Assembly: GCA_964632945.1 (NCBI GenBank) | Contig: CAZWCX010000001.1 | Span: 1 to 64,000 of the forward strand | DNA length: 64,000 nucleotides | Origin: CAZWCX01 sp964632945 | Lineage (GTDB): Bacteria; Planctomycetota; MHYJ01; WSZJ01; CAZWCX01 | Direction: 5' to 3' | Shown here: one piece after another, positions 1-8,674 of the stretch | How the letters are laid out: each line of letters starts with the position of its first letter | Position numbering within the stretch: position 1 is the stretch's first letter | Notes under the pieces: generated by a model | Databases searched by the model: none | Told to the model about the DNA's origin: nothing | The model's input: only the letters and a program-made list of their open reading frames with translations | Made by a program: the position numbers and the translations under genes

Positions 1-135
1 GCGCGAAAAGCGACCGGACCAACCTGGGAAATCAAGGTTGAAGCCCCACTAGCCGCAAGCCCCGGTTTTCCTGGGCCCTGGAGGCGCGCCGCAATCCTCC
101 CACGGAAGGGTGGAATGGAGTCTACCCGGGTGAGC

Positions 136-2385
136 TCAGCGCCCCCGACGCTCCTCCATGCGCCGCTGCACCACTCCGGCGCGCCCGGGATCTTTCAGCC
201 CTTCGCGGTAGAGTCGCAGCAGGATCGCGTCCGGACGGGGATCGTCGGGGTCGGTGCGCACGGCCTCCTCGAGCGCGGCGGCCGCACCCTCCAGGTCCTT
301 CGCCTCGGTGCGCCCGCGCGCCAGATCCAGAATCGCCCCGATGTCGCGAGGGTTCAGGCGCACGGCACGTTCCAGATGCGCGAGCGCCTCCGCCGTGTCT
401 TCCGGACCGCGGGCATGCGCGAGACGAAGCAGACCCAGGTTGCGGTGTGCCCCCGGGTGGTCCTCCTTGAGGGCGAGCGCCCGGCGCAACTCGCGCTCGG
501 CCGCCGCAACATTCCCCCACTGGGCAAAGCAGGCCCCCAGGCTGTTGTGGGCCTCCGGGAAGCCGGGCAGCGCGTCGATCGCCTGCAGATACTGGGCGGC
601 TTCCAGGTCGACCCGACCGAGCAGCCCGTAGAACGTGCCGAGATTGAAGGCCTCCCGCGCACGGTCGAACGCCGCGCCGCGATCGGCCAGCGCCGCCCAC
701 AGCCCGTACGGAGCGGCCATCCCCGGCTCCGGCCGTCCCGTCAGCCGCGGTTCCCGGCGCCGCACCTCCGCCTCCGCGGGCAGCGACACCCGACACTCGG
801 CAATGACCGCCGCATGCGCCGGCTCGTCGCGCAACCACACCGCCGCGGTCGGGTCGACGTGCACCAGCACCCAGTCGCGATCGTCCCGGAGACGCCGGAT
901 CAACGGACGCACGTCCCCCGCCGTGTGGCGCAGCAGGAACGCCTTGACCTCGTATCGGGCGGCAACCTCCCGGTAGTCGATCCGACCGCTCATCGTCTTC
1001 CGATAGGCGTCGAACAGGTCCATGTTGTAGTCGCCCTCGGAGTGGATGTACGGCATCCGCTCGGGAAACGACGTGAACGCGAGCCACGACCCGGCATCCC
1101 AATTGGCCAGAATGTTGCCGCGAATCCCCTTCTCGGCGAGAAAGCGATCGGCCGCAACCGGATAGGCGAGGGCCGAAAGCCCAAATCCGGTCCGGCGCGT
1201 CGAGCGATCGCTCTGGTAGAACTGGTTGCTCCACACCGAGAGCAGCAGCCACCCGGAAGCCGCCAGGAACGTCGCCGCCGCCGCCCTCTCGATCCAGGCC
1301 CGCCCGCGCCCGACGCACGCGGCGGCGAATTGCGACAGGTTCCACGCCGTGATCGGTCCTGCGATCAGGGCGAAGTAGCTCAGATTGCGCCGCATCGAGA
1401 ACGAGTAGATCAGGAACGCCGCGAAAGCCACCGCGTGGAACGGATCGACCCGTCGCGCGTTGAGCAGAAACGATAGGCAGGAGACCGCCAGCAACGCACG
1501 GTAGCCGGCCAGGGCCCACGTACGGAAGGTCTCCGGGGCGTGGAACGGCGGCAGGATCTCGTAGATCGCCTCGGCAAACCAGGGAGCCTTCGCATAGAGA
1601 TGGTGCGCCAGCACGAAGGGGTAGGCCGCATTGTGGAGCGGCGCAGGGCTGATCAGGCAGGCAACCAGGACCGCCCCGAGCACCTTCGCCATGCGCGCGA
1701 CATACGCGCGTTCAACGGCGGCATCGGCGACCCCCTCCCACGGGATCCCGCGCGCCGCCAACCCCCAGCGCACCACCGCACCCGCGCACGCGAACCCGGC
1801 CAACCCGAGCCCGACCGGGTGGCTGGAGTGCATGTTGACCCACAACACCTGGATGCCCGCAACCCCCCAGATCCACCGGTCCCGCGCGGTGCGATCCCGC
1901 GTCAGCAGGTACAGGTCGGCGGCCGCGTACAGCAGCGAAGGCAATTCGGGTCGCACCCCGAACCGTTCGTGGGCGGTGACCAGCCCCACCAGGCCGATCA
2001 GCCCTGCCCAGCCCCAACCGCGGCGATCGGGACCCCGTCCCATCAACCACACGAGCAGGAATGCCGGCACGACGATCGCCATGCGCAGCAGGATCAGTCC
2101 CGCCCAGTCGAGCGCGCGATAAACGGGAACGATCCCGGCCTGAAACAACCACTTCTCTTTGCCGCGGATCGAGTCTTTGAAGTCGGCAAACAGGAATCGG
2201 TCGGGCGTAGGGATGACGCCATGCTCGAGCTGCCACATCCCCTTCCGCAAGTAGATCGGGATGTCATAGTTGTAGACGTCGAACGCGGTGAAGGCGAAAG
2301 TGACGCCCAGAAAAACGGCGAGGAGGGCGATCGGGAGCAACCGGGCGATGCCGGCGGGAGCGGGGGAAGGTTCCGTCGCGGCCAC
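136..2385 (-). CDS. Polytopic GT-C-like membrane protein with C-terminal TPR domain
   Basis: About 749 residues. The first two thirds hold roughly eight to ten hydrophobic segments separated by short loops, as in GT-C-fold glycosyltransferases and other polytopic Planctomycetes proteins. A soluble segment follows (G-N-I-L-A-N-W-D-A-G), and then several TPR-like repeats (around A-H-N-S-L-G-A-C-F-A-Q-W-G-N). The topology and the soluble segment resemble the membrane protein at 23133-24677, so the two look like distant paralogues. I chose GTG 2385, with GGAG about 10 nt upstream, because the ATG at 2463 lies 7 nt from the tRNA 3' end, has no ribosome binding site, and would read through the strong hairpin at 2434-2455. 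The ATG would add 26 residues. No catalytic motif is recognised, so the enzymatic role is not established. Confidence 0.75.
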   Translation of the reverse strand: MAATEPSPAPAGIARLLPIALLAVFLGVTFAFTAFDVYNYDIPIYLRKGMWQLEHGVIPTPDRFLFADFKDSIRGKEKWLFQAGIVPVYRALDWAGLILLRMAIVVPAFLLVWLMGRGPDRRGWGWAGLIGLVGLVTAHERFGVRPELPSLLYAAADLYLLTRDRTARDRWIWGVAGIQVLWVNMHSSHPVGLGLAGFACAGAVVRWGLAARGIPWEGVADAAVERAYVARMAKVLGAVLVACLISPAPLHNAAYPFVLAHHLYAKAPWFAEAIYEILPPFHAPETFRTWALAGYRALLAVSCLSFLLNARRVDPFHAVAFAAFLIYSFSMRRNLSYFALIAGPITAWNLSQFAAACVGRGRAWIERAAAATFLAASGWLLLSVWSNQFYQSDRSTRRTGFGLSALAYPVAADRFLAEKGIRGNILANWDAGSWLAFTSFPERMPYIHSEGDYNMDLFDAYRKTMSGRIDYREVAARYEVKAFLLRHTAGDVRPLIRRLRDDRDWVLVHVDPTAAVWLRDEPAHAAVIAECRVSLPAEAEVRRREPRLTGRPEPGMAAPYGLWAALADRGAAFDRAREAFNLGTFYGLLGRVDLEAAQYLQAIDALPGFPEAHNSLGACFAQWGNVAAAERELRRALALKEDHPGAHRNLGLLRLAHARGPEDTAEALAHLERAVRLNPRDIGAILDLARGRTEAKDLEGAAAALEEAVRTDPDDPRPDAILLRLYREGLKDPGRAGVVQRRMEERRGR

Positions 2386-2433
2386 GGGAGGCGCTCCGGA
2401 GTCGAGGCTGCAGGGGCGGGCCGAAACGAAAGC

Positions 2434-2455
2434 GGGCGCGCCCGAGGGCGCGCCC
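2434..2455 (-). terminator. Hairpin terminator behind tRNA-Leu
   Basis: A 9-bp perfect stem (GGGCGCGCC / GGCGCGCCC) with a CTCG loop on the minus strand, followed by the T-rich stretch GCTTTCGTTTC. It lies just downstream of the tRNA and before the likely GTG start of the membrane protein, so it probably ends the tRNA transcript. Confidence 0.5.
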
Positions 2456-2469
2456 GGCTTCATCCAAGT

Positions 2470-2552
2470 GCGGAAGAGAGGAGTTGAACCTCCACGACCT
2501 TGCGGCCACTAGACCCTGAATCTAGCGCGTCTGCCAATTCCGCCACTTCCGC
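2470..2552 (-). tRNA. tRNA-Leu (anticodon CAG)
   Basis: The minus strand folds into a class II tRNA. The acceptor stem is GCGGAAG / CTTCCGC. The anticodon arm CTAGA-TTCAGGG-TCTAG puts CAG at positions 34-36, a variable arm follows, and the T-arm is GGAGGTTCAACTCC. The anticodon reads CTG, a common leucine codon in this GC-rich DNA. The 3' CCA is not encoded; ACT follows the acceptor stem. Confidence 0.95.
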
Positions 2553-2587
2553 AGAAACTCGCGTGGATCGCTCCGCGCGAGAAGGCG

Positions 2588-2617
2588 AATGTAGCCTGTG
2601 CCGCCGAAACCCGTCAA
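2588..2617 (-). promoter_or_regulatory. Sigma70 promoter of tRNA-Leu
   Basis: On the minus strand, TTGACG (2617-2612), an 18-nt spacer and TACATT (2593-2588) lie about 35 nt upstream of the mature tRNA 5' end. Confidence 0.55.
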
Positions 2618-2631
2618 GAAATAATTTCGCA

Positions 2632-2660
2632 TTGATTGCGCCTGGGGAATCGCCTAAAAT
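2632..2660 (+). promoter_or_regulatory. Sigma70 promoter of the ASPIC/FG-GAP gene
   Basis: TTGATT (2632-2637), a 17-nt spacer and TAAAAT (2655-2660), giving a leader of about 45 nt before the ATG at 2712. It is back to back with the tRNA promoter. Confidence 0.55.
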
Positions 2661-2711
2661 CCCTTTCGCCGGGCGGGTTTCGGTTCAAATCCCCCGGCAG
2701 GAGGCCCACCC

Positions 2712-5117
2712 ATGCCCCGGCCTGCAGACCTCCCGTGGACCCGGCTGATTCCCCTGTGGGCGGCCGCGTTGGTCGCGCTGACGGCACCCGTCTTCGCCCA
2801 GCCGGACACGATCCTGGAGGACCCCGTCGTCCAGGGACCCCGCCACACCCGTCCTCCCGGGGAATCCGCCATCGAGGCCTTCACGGATCGGATCCTCAAG
2901 GGGGACCTCGATCCGGTTACGGCGACTCTGGACCGGGACGAACGCCACGTACTCTCCATCGAGGAACGACTCCTGCCGAATCTCGCATACATTATAGCGG
3001 GGAGGCAGTGGGACTCAGCCCCCGAATCCTTCACGGGGGACGCCGTGATTTCGATGCCGGTGACCGCGACCACGCGCGACACCACGCTGCCCTGCGGGAC
3101 TCGCGAGGTCGAATGGAAGGAAGTGCGCGAGGAGCCGGCTGCGAGACTGCCGTGGAAAGAAGCGGTAGCGCTGGCCAAGGGGTGGTTTCAGTTGTGGTCC
3201 AGGATCGACTACAGTCGGGGCAAGGTCGCCACCATCCGAGTCCTCGAGCCCTGGAAACGCGTGGAAACCCTGCTCAAGTTCGAAATCGTCGGCATCGGGA
3301 CCGGGAAGCTGCGGACCCAGCTCTTCGGCCGCGCCCGCGCCACATTGGAGTGGGACGGCAAACGGTGGCGCGTTTCCGCCCTGGCCCCCTGGCGGATTCG
3401 CATGACGGAGGCGGGAAAGCCGGGATTCGAGGAGGTGACCGGCGCCGCGGGCCTGGACCTGCAGCCCGGACCGGTTCGCCCGACTGCCCCCAGGCGCGGC
3501 GGCATCGCCGTGGGCGACTACGATCGAGACGGCTGGCAGGACGTGTACGTGGCACGGCAGGAAGCGACCGGCGGTGTCCTCCTGCGAAATCTGGGCAACG
3601 GTCGTTTCGAGGACGTCAGCGACTCGAGCGGCCTGCCGCGAACCCCTGCGAAGTGCGCGCTTTGGATCGACGCGGACGGCGACGGCGACCTCGATCTCGT
3701 GGTCGGCCGGTACGCGCCGCGGGGGGGAGAACTCCCCGCCCTCGGCCTCTACCGCAATGATGACGGCCGCTGGACCGACATCTCGCTGCAGGTCTTTCCC
3801 CCGTTCAGCGGCCCCGTGAGCGCGCTCGTGGCGGGCGACTTCAATCGGGACGGCTGGTTGGATCTGTTCCTGGCCCAGACGGGAACGAGCGACCAGGTCG
3901 CCTTCGACCGCATGAACAAGGGCGCCCAAAACTGGTTCCTCCAGGGGAGCGAGGACGGTCGTTTCCGGCTCCGGCCGCTTCCGGGTGGAGATCAGGTCAC
4001 GCGCTGGAGCCACGCAGCGGCCGCGGCGGATGCGGACGGGGACGGGCGCCTGGACGTCTACGTCTCCAACGACTCCGGTCAACCGGGTGAGCTGTATCGG
4101 TCCCACCCGGAGATCGGCTGGGAGTCGATCGAAGACGCCGGGGGCGCAACCAATGAAAGCACCGGCATGGGAGTCACCTGGGGAGACTTCGACCGCGACG
4201 GCGACCTGGACCTGTATGTGGCGAACATGACTTCGACCGCCGGGACGCGCGTGATCGAGTCGCATCCGGAGGTCAAAGGATCCGCAGGACCGGGATTCGA
4301 CCTGGAACGGATCAAGATCGGCAACTGCCTCTTCCGCAATCGCGGCGACGGGACCTTCGAGGAGGTGCCCGGGGCCGCCGGCGCCGCGTCCGGCCAATTC
4401 TGCTGGGGCACCGAGTTCCTCGATTTCGACAACGACGGCTGGCTGGACCTGTATGCGGTCAACGGCCACATCACCGGGGAACAGCCCAAGGATTGGTGAA
4501 GCGTCCGCTGGCGGGTTTGGGTCGGTCGACCCGATCTGGAAGGTCTCCACAACGCGGTCATGCACGAGGCGCTCGAGGCAGGGTACTCGGATAGCGGATA
4601 CGAACGCAACGCCCTGTTCGCGAACCGGGGAGACGGCACCTTCGCGGAAGTCGGCTTCGCCCTCGGCGTCGACTCGATCCACGACGGTTGTTCGTTCGTG
4701 GCGTTCGACTATGACCGCGACGGCGACCTGGATCTCTTCCTGCGCAACGCCGACCCACTCCACGCCGGCAGCCCGTGGCTTCAGTTGCTTCGCAATCACG
4801 CCGGAGAGGGCCCGCATCGAAACTCTCTCATTGTGGAATTGCGCGGATTGCGGCCGAATACGCGGGCGATCGGTGCCCGGATCGTCGCGGAAGGCGGAGG
4901 AGTTCGTTGGATCCGCGAGTTGGGCGTTGGATCCGGGTACCTGGGGCAAAATGGATATGAAATCCACTTCGGCCTGGGGAGCGTGGATCGATTGGACCGC
5001 CTGACGGTCCGCTGGCCGGACGGCTCGGAACGGGAATTCGCCGGAATTCCGGCCCGTTCCCGGGTCATCCTGGACCAGGAAACGGGCGGGATCGACCTGC
5101 GTGCTTTGCGCGAGTAG
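2712..5117 (+). CDS. Secreted FG-GAP/VCBS propeller with ASPIC/UnbV domain, interrupted by one in-frame TGA (candidate selenoprotein)
   Basis: One reading frame of 801 codons plus stop, broken only by TGA at 4497-4499. A signal peptide (about residues 1-31, ending A-P-V-F-A-Q) is followed by a domain of about 220 residues. Seven D-x-D-x-D-G-x-x-D-L calcium-loop repeats of FG-GAP/VCBS type come next, six before and one after the TGA. The C-terminal ASPIC/UnbV domain (I-G-A-R-I ... V-R-W-P-D-G-S) lies entirely downstream of the TGA. The downstream frame has no SD or plausible start of its own; the first ATG (4560) is inside a conserved-looking stretch. Either TGA is recoded as selenocysteine, or this is a recent nonsense mutation or sequencing error. 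The family (CRTAC1-like) is extracellular and predicted to bind calcium; its reaction is unknown. The gene stands alone, with its own promoter. Confidence 0.85.
4497..4499 (+). other. In-frame TGA, possible selenocysteine codon
   Basis: This TGA sits between Trp 595 and a Ser codon. The frame stays open for another 205 codons that encode the last FG-GAP repeat and the whole ASPIC/UnbV domain. The context is K-D-W-(TGA)-S-V-R-W-R-V-W. No Sec machinery genes (selA, selB, selC, selD) are in this window, so recoding is unproven. Confidence 0.45.
4517..4534 (+). promoter_or_regulatory. Candidate bacterial SECIS-like hairpin
   Basis: A 7-bp stem (TTGGGTC / GACCCGA, one G-U pair) closes a GGUC tetraloop. 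The first loop G is 24 nt after the TGA. Known bacterial SECIS elements lie inside the coding sequence just after UGA, with a small apical loop carrying G near its start; the E. coli fdhF loop contains GGUC. GC-rich DNA forms such hairpins by chance, so alone this is weak evidence. Confidence 0.35.
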
Positions 5118-5393
5118 CGGGAACGCTCCAGCGCTTCCACTGCAAGCCTATGATATAACAAGATTTACTCAACAATCAATTCCCATCCACCCGTTCCCGG
5201 GCCCCGGACCGGCGCGTTTTTTCCTCCCCCCCTCTGCCGCCCGAATTCTCCGCCGGGGTGACTGGACATCCGCCAGAAAATACTCGAATTTCCTGGGGAA
5301 GCCCCGCCTGCAACATCACAACTTTAGATCATCAAACAACTTGAAGTGGAATTGTAGCCCCGCGAAATCGGGTCATATTTATTTGTTTCCGCC
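5118..5393. other. Intergenic region, relatively AT-rich upstream of a promoter
   Basis: No convincing coding sequence. The half nearest the promoter at 5394 is much more AT-rich than the surrounding genes (runs such as CATATTTATTTG). This could act as an UP-like element. No strong terminator was found for the preceding gene. Confidence 0.4.
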
Positions 5394-5422
5394 TTGACAA
5401 AGGGCGGATCGTCGCGTATAAT
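5394..5422 (+). promoter_or_regulatory. Perfect consensus sigma70 promoter, copy 1
   Basis: TTGACA (5394-5399), exactly 17 nt, then TATAAT (5417-5422), all consensus. The downstream bases AATTAGCGT are shared with copy 2 at 8138-8166, so TATAATAATTAGCGT occurs at both loci. It suggests strong transcription of the small secreted protein, with a leader of about 110 nt. Confidence 0.8.
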
Positions 5423-5542
5423 AATTAGCGTCAATGGAGGACAGGAATGAGAGTCATGGGTGCTGCGGGGGCGGGAGGAAACGGAACCCCGACCAACGAT
5501 GCCCATGAGTTCGAAGGCTTCGAGAGTGTTGGAGGATTTGCA

Positions 5543-5860
5543 ATGCGCGCTTTGATGATCGTCCTGGCCCTGGGAATCGTGGTCAGCATGAGCGTTCCGG
5601 CCGATGCGTGCGCGTACCGCCATGGGGCGAACGTGGCTGCGGCCTTGGACCAGATCTTCGGCGAAGACGTCGCTGCGGGCGATCTGGAAACGGACAACGA
5701 GGGCGTCCAGGCCGGCGACCACATGGTCTCCGTGTGGGACGGGAACGGCAACTCCTGGAAGCATCAGCAGTGGACCAGCGCCCAGCAGCTCTATGATTGG
5801 CTCGTCGCGCACGGCAAGGGCAACAGCAAGAAGATCAAGGCGGACATCGAGGACTTCTAA
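5543..5860 (+). CDS. Small secreted protein, copy 1 of a twin pair
   Basis: 105 residues: a short signal peptide (ending V-P-A-D-A) and a mature chain of 82 residues beginning with its only cysteine (C-A-Y-R-H-G). The mature sequence is identical to that of the gene at 8298-8618, while the signal peptides differ. The residue before cleavage does not fit a strict lipobox, so export by signal peptidase I is more likely than lipidation. I chose ATG 5543 (GGAGGA 6 nt upstream) because it matches the start of copy 2. An in-frame ATG at 5447 also has a good SD (GGAGG), but would place 32 residues ahead of the signal peptide. I do not recognise the family. The chain is acidic, with W-x-S-A-Q-Q-L-Y-D-W-L and a lysine cluster near the C-terminus. 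Confidence 0.8.
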   Translation: MRALMIVLALGIVVSMSVPADACAYRHGANVAAALDQIFGEDVAAGDLETDNEGVQAGDHMVSVWDGNGNSWKHQQWTSAQQLYDWLVAHGKGNSKKIKADIEDF

Positions 5861-6436
5861 ACTGCCTGATCCGCGATCCCTGGGGACCGGGAATCGCGAA
5901 TCCTCCAAGATCACCGCGGGGGGCCCGGGTCAGACCGGGCCCCCCGATGCGTTTCGGCGCGGCGGCGGAACCCTCGGGTCCTCATCCTGCGGATCTCGCG
6001 AATCCACCTGCATTCCGCCCTCGACCACGGGAGGACTCCGATCCGTCGCGGGGACCGGGCCACGACCGTCCGGTTCGTTTGACGCGCGGCCCCCATCGTT
6101 TTGGGCAGGTGGTGCCCCCTCCCATGCCCAGCGATCGGCGCGTCATCCCGCTGCTCTCCCGGGTTCCGTTCGAGTGCAAGCTCGGATCGTGCCCGCAGCC
6201 TTCTGCCGGGCGGAAGTACCCGATTTGCCTCTCTCCCCTGCTCCCCCGTCTTCCCGATGACGGCTGCGGCGGGATCTCTCCTTCCCGGGGTTCGGGCCCA
6301 CCGTGAATCGAGGACCCCGTCCGACAAAGGTGACCGGGGTACGGCAATACGCGAGAACGCTTGATCCCCACCCTCGAATTTGCTACCCCTCCCCTCCGTC
6401 CGAAACCATCTCAAACACCCTCGAGGAAGCTGCCCC
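5861..6436. other. Intergenic region of about 576 bp
   Basis: It contains the strong hairpin at 5918-5945. I see no coding sequence with codon use or a ribosome binding site like the neighbours, and no clear promoter for the next gene. Confidence 0.4.
5918..5945 (+). terminator. Hairpin terminator candidate after small secreted protein copy 1
   Basis: An 11-bp perfect stem GGGGGGCCCGG / CCGGGCCCCCC with loop GTCAGA, 57 nt after the stop codon. No T-run follows. The loop resembles that of the hairpin behind copy 2 (GTCAGG). Confidence 0.5.
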
Positions 6437-7315
6437 ATGACCCGAATCCGCCTGCCGTTGACCTTGGCGGTCGCCGCTCTGGTTGCATGCGTCGCGGTCA
6501 CGGCCGCCGCGGAGGACGAGACCCGACTGGTTTGGAAGTTCCCGCCCGGAAGCGTGCGCGCGTACCGGTATGAGCTGTCCAACGAGCAGATTTTTCCCGC
6601 GATGGGGATGAAGACGACCAGCGTCTCGATGGAGATGACCCGCGATCGGATTGCCCCCGCCGGCGGCCCGGTCGGCGTGGTCTGGCAACTCGAGCGCCTC
6701 ACCGTCAAGGCCAGTCTCGGGCCGGGTGGCGAATTGGAATACGATTCCGACCGGCCCGAAGACAAGGAAAAGGCCGGACACCAGGCGCTCGCCGGCGTTA
6801 CCCCCCTGCTCGGCCGGTCCATCGCGTACGCGGTCGGAGAAACCGGAAAACTGGAGCGCGTGGCCCCCATCGAAGGAACACCGGCCATCCGCGCAGATTC
6901 GCTGCAGCGCAGGCTGCAGGGCTACTACCCGGAGCTCCCCGACCGGCCGCTGCGGCGCGGCGACCGATGGACCGCCCGTGAACCCGTGGCCTTCGAAACT
7001 CTTCGCGGCGGCATCCGCGACCGCATCTACACATTCGAGGGCGTCTCGGAACGAGCGGGACGCCCGGCCGCCCGGCTCATCGTCACGGACACCTTCGGAT
7101 TCGTGCCGCCGACGGACGAGGCGGCTGAAGGCGGCGGAATGATGCGCCTGGCCTCGATGCAGGGCCATGGAAAGGGGGAAATCTGGTTTCTGCTCGACGA
7201 AGGCTGCATCCTCGAAGAAAGTTTCGAGGCCAGCATGCACCTTCAGGTCACCGTGGGTCCCCTCGAAACCGAACTACAGGTGCTCGAAAAATCGAGTCGA
7301 AAATTGACCCCCTGA
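6437..7315 (+). CDS. Exported protein of unknown function, DUF6263-like
   Basis: 292 residues with a signal peptide (M-T-R-I-R-L-P-L-T-L-A-V, cleaved near A-A-A-E). The mature start E-T-R-L-V-W-K-F-P-P-G and the alternating strand pattern resemble DUF6263-type envelope proteins of Planctomycetes and Bacteroidetes, but I could not confirm this. There are no catalytic motifs. GAGGAA lies 8 nt upstream of the ATG. The gene lies between the twin small secreted proteins, in the same direction. Confidence 0.8.
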   Translation: MTRIRLPLTLAVAALVACVAVTAAAEDETRLVWKFPPGSVRAYRYELSNEQIFPAMGMKTTSVSMEMTRDRIAPAGGPVGVVWQLERLTVKASLGPGGELEYDSDRPEDKEKAGHQALAGVTPLLGRSIAYAVGETGKLERVAPIEGTPAIRADSLQRRLQGYYPELPDRPLRRGDRWTAREPVAFETLRGGIRDRIYTFEGVSERAGRPAARLIVTDTFGFVPPTDEAAEGGGMMRLASMQGHGKGEIWFLLDEGCILEESFEASMHLQVTVGPLETELQVLEKSSRKLTP

Positions 7316-8117
7316 GTGCTCGCGTTCCGACCGCCGGGGTCACCGCAATTCCGGCGGGTGGTCCCCCCCGCGCCTACTCTCACTTCCGGAGGGTATCCGC
7401 CGCGCCCCCCTCGCGCCCCTTCGGGTCGAACCGCCGGCCCTCCGCCACGCGAGGTCGCGCCCTGCGCGCGCCCGCCCCTGCCCGCAACCCAAGACGAGAG
7501 GGTGGGCCGCGGCCGATCCCCCCTCGGGATTGACTTCCCCGCAACTCACGCAGGAGAGATCCGCGGGCGGGTGTCAGCGGCCACGGCATACTGAGCCAGT
7601 CGGGGCCGGGTTGCGGAGCCACCTGGGGCCAGGTTGAGGAGCCACGCCGGGTCGGGTTCGCAGAGCCATCCCGTGGCAGGTTCCAGAACCAGGGCAGCCC
7701 GGAGCGCGGCCGCGCATGGTGGTGCGAGGCGCTCCTCCCTTGCGCCGCCCATTCTCCTTCCCTCGGGTGTGGAGGATCGCCAACACGGCAACCCGCATGG
7801 GCGGGTCAGGATGCACCCGCCGCCCCTCTACTCCTCCGCCCCGGGCGCTGCTGAATGAGCCCAAGATCGGCCCGAAACCTGTCTTGCTGAAAGGCCTTGG
7901 AATCTCATGGAGGATCGGCGATTTGGCGCCGGGCCCGAGGGGGGGGCCGCGACTGGAAGGCACGGTCGAACCAGGGGGAATCGGGGTCGAATCTGGCTCC
8001 GGTGTGTCATGAAAGTGAGAAAATGTTTCGGTCGCTTCCAGAGCCCGCTCCAACAACAAATCATAAAGCGTTTATTGAAAATATTTTATGAAACACATCC
8101 CGCGTGGACAAAATGAC
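7316..8117. other. Long non-coding stretch with tandem repeat and AT-rich tail
   Basis: Open frames here are short, rich in Pro/Arg/Gly and lack ribosome binding sites, so none is called. It contains the 23-24 bp tandem repeat at 7593-7685. From about 8030 it turns AT-rich (TTTATTGAAAATATTTTATG) on approach to the copy 2 promoter. Confidence 0.4.
7593..7685 (+). repeat. Four imperfect 23-24 bp tandem repeats
   Basis: Four head-to-tail units start with GAGCCA and contain a GG(C/T)C(A/G)GGTT-like core, at 7593, 7616, 7639 and 7663. A decayed fifth unit (GAACCAGGGC) may follow at 7686. The array is non-coding, minisatellite-like, and of unknown role. Confidence 0.6.
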
Positions 8118-8129
8118 TCATTTAAATGA
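8118..8129. promoter_or_regulatory. 12-bp perfect palindrome upstream of promoter copy 2
   Basis: TCATTTAAATGA is a perfect palindrome ending 8 nt before the -35 box at 8138. Its position would suit an activator site or operator. It has no counterpart upstream of promoter copy 1, and AT-rich DNA makes chance palindromes more likely. Confidence 0.3.
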
Positions 8130-8137
8130 ATCTCCTC

Positions 8138-8166
8138 TTGACATCCCCCTGTCAATGACGTATAAT
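8138..8166 (+). promoter_or_regulatory. Perfect consensus sigma70 promoter, copy 2
   Basis: TTGACA (8138-8143), 17 nt, TATAAT (8161-8166), continuing into AATTAGCGT as in copy 1. The spacers and leaders of the two copies are otherwise unrelated, so the two boxes and the 15-bp downstream block are the conserved part. Confidence 0.8.
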
Positions 8167-8297
8167 AATTAGCGTGGATGAAAGAACGAGGTGAAAGCAA
8201 ATCGGAGTTGTAGGGGCTCGCGCCGGAGAGGGAGCGAAGCTCACAGGACGGGCGGCCCACGAAGTTCTTCAGGGTCCATCGAGTTGGAGAGATTGAG

Positions 8298-8618
8298 ATG
8301 AGTCGAGTTCTGATGTGCGTCCTGGCCCTGGGTCTGGTGGTTGCGATGTCCGTCCCGGCGGATGCGTGCGCCTATCGGCATGGCGCCAACGTCGCGGCGG
8401 CGTTGGATCAGATCTTCGGCGAAGATGTGGCGGCGGGCGACCTGGAAACGGACAACGAGGGCGTCCAGGCCGGCGACCACATGGTTTCGGTGTGGGACGG
8501 GAACGGCAACTCTTGGAAGCACCAGCAGTGGACCAGCGCCCAGCAGCTCTATGATTGGCTCGTGGCGCACGGCAAGGGGAACAGCAAGAAGATCAAGGCG
8601 GACATTGAGGACTTCTAA
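8298..8618 (+). CDS. Small secreted protein, copy 2 of a twin pair
   Basis: 106 residues: a signal peptide (M-S-R-V-L-M-C-V-L-A-L-G-L) and the same 82-residue mature chain as the gene at 5543-5860. About 20 codons differ between the two mature regions and every difference I found is synonymous. The start ATG is preceded by GGAGA at 7 nt. The leader is about 125 nt. The family is unrecognised. High expression is suggested by the consensus promoter. Confidence 0.85.
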   Translation: MSRVLMCVLALGLVVAMSVPADACAYRHGANVAAALDQIFGEDVAAGDLETDNEGVQAGDHMVSVWDGNGNSWKHQQWTSAQQLYDWLVAHGKGNSKKIKADIEDF

Positions 8619-8674
8619 ACTCCCCTGCCGCTGATTCCGCGGGACTGGGGAACAGCAACATCCCTCTCGGCGCG

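Noticed and set aside
2386..2463. ATG 2463 as the start of the GT-C-like/TPR membrane protein
   Set aside because: It is 7 nt from the tRNA 3' end with no SD, and the coding region would contain the tRNA terminator hairpin. GTG 2385 is preferred, but the longer form cannot be excluded.
4560..5117. Separate ASPIC/UnbV gene starting at ATG 4560
   Set aside because: It is in the same frame as the upstream gene, has no ribosome binding site, and would cut into sequence that continues the propeller. Treated as one gene with an in-frame TGA.
5447..5542. N-terminal extension of small secreted protein copy 1 from ATG 5447
   Set aside because: It has a good SD, but copy 2 has no such extension and the signal peptide would become internal. 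Kept as an alternative only.
7316..8297. Several open frames of 60-160 codons in the non-coding stretch
   Set aside because: They lack ribosome binding sites, have Pro/Arg/Gly-biased composition in all frames, and cross the tandem repeat.
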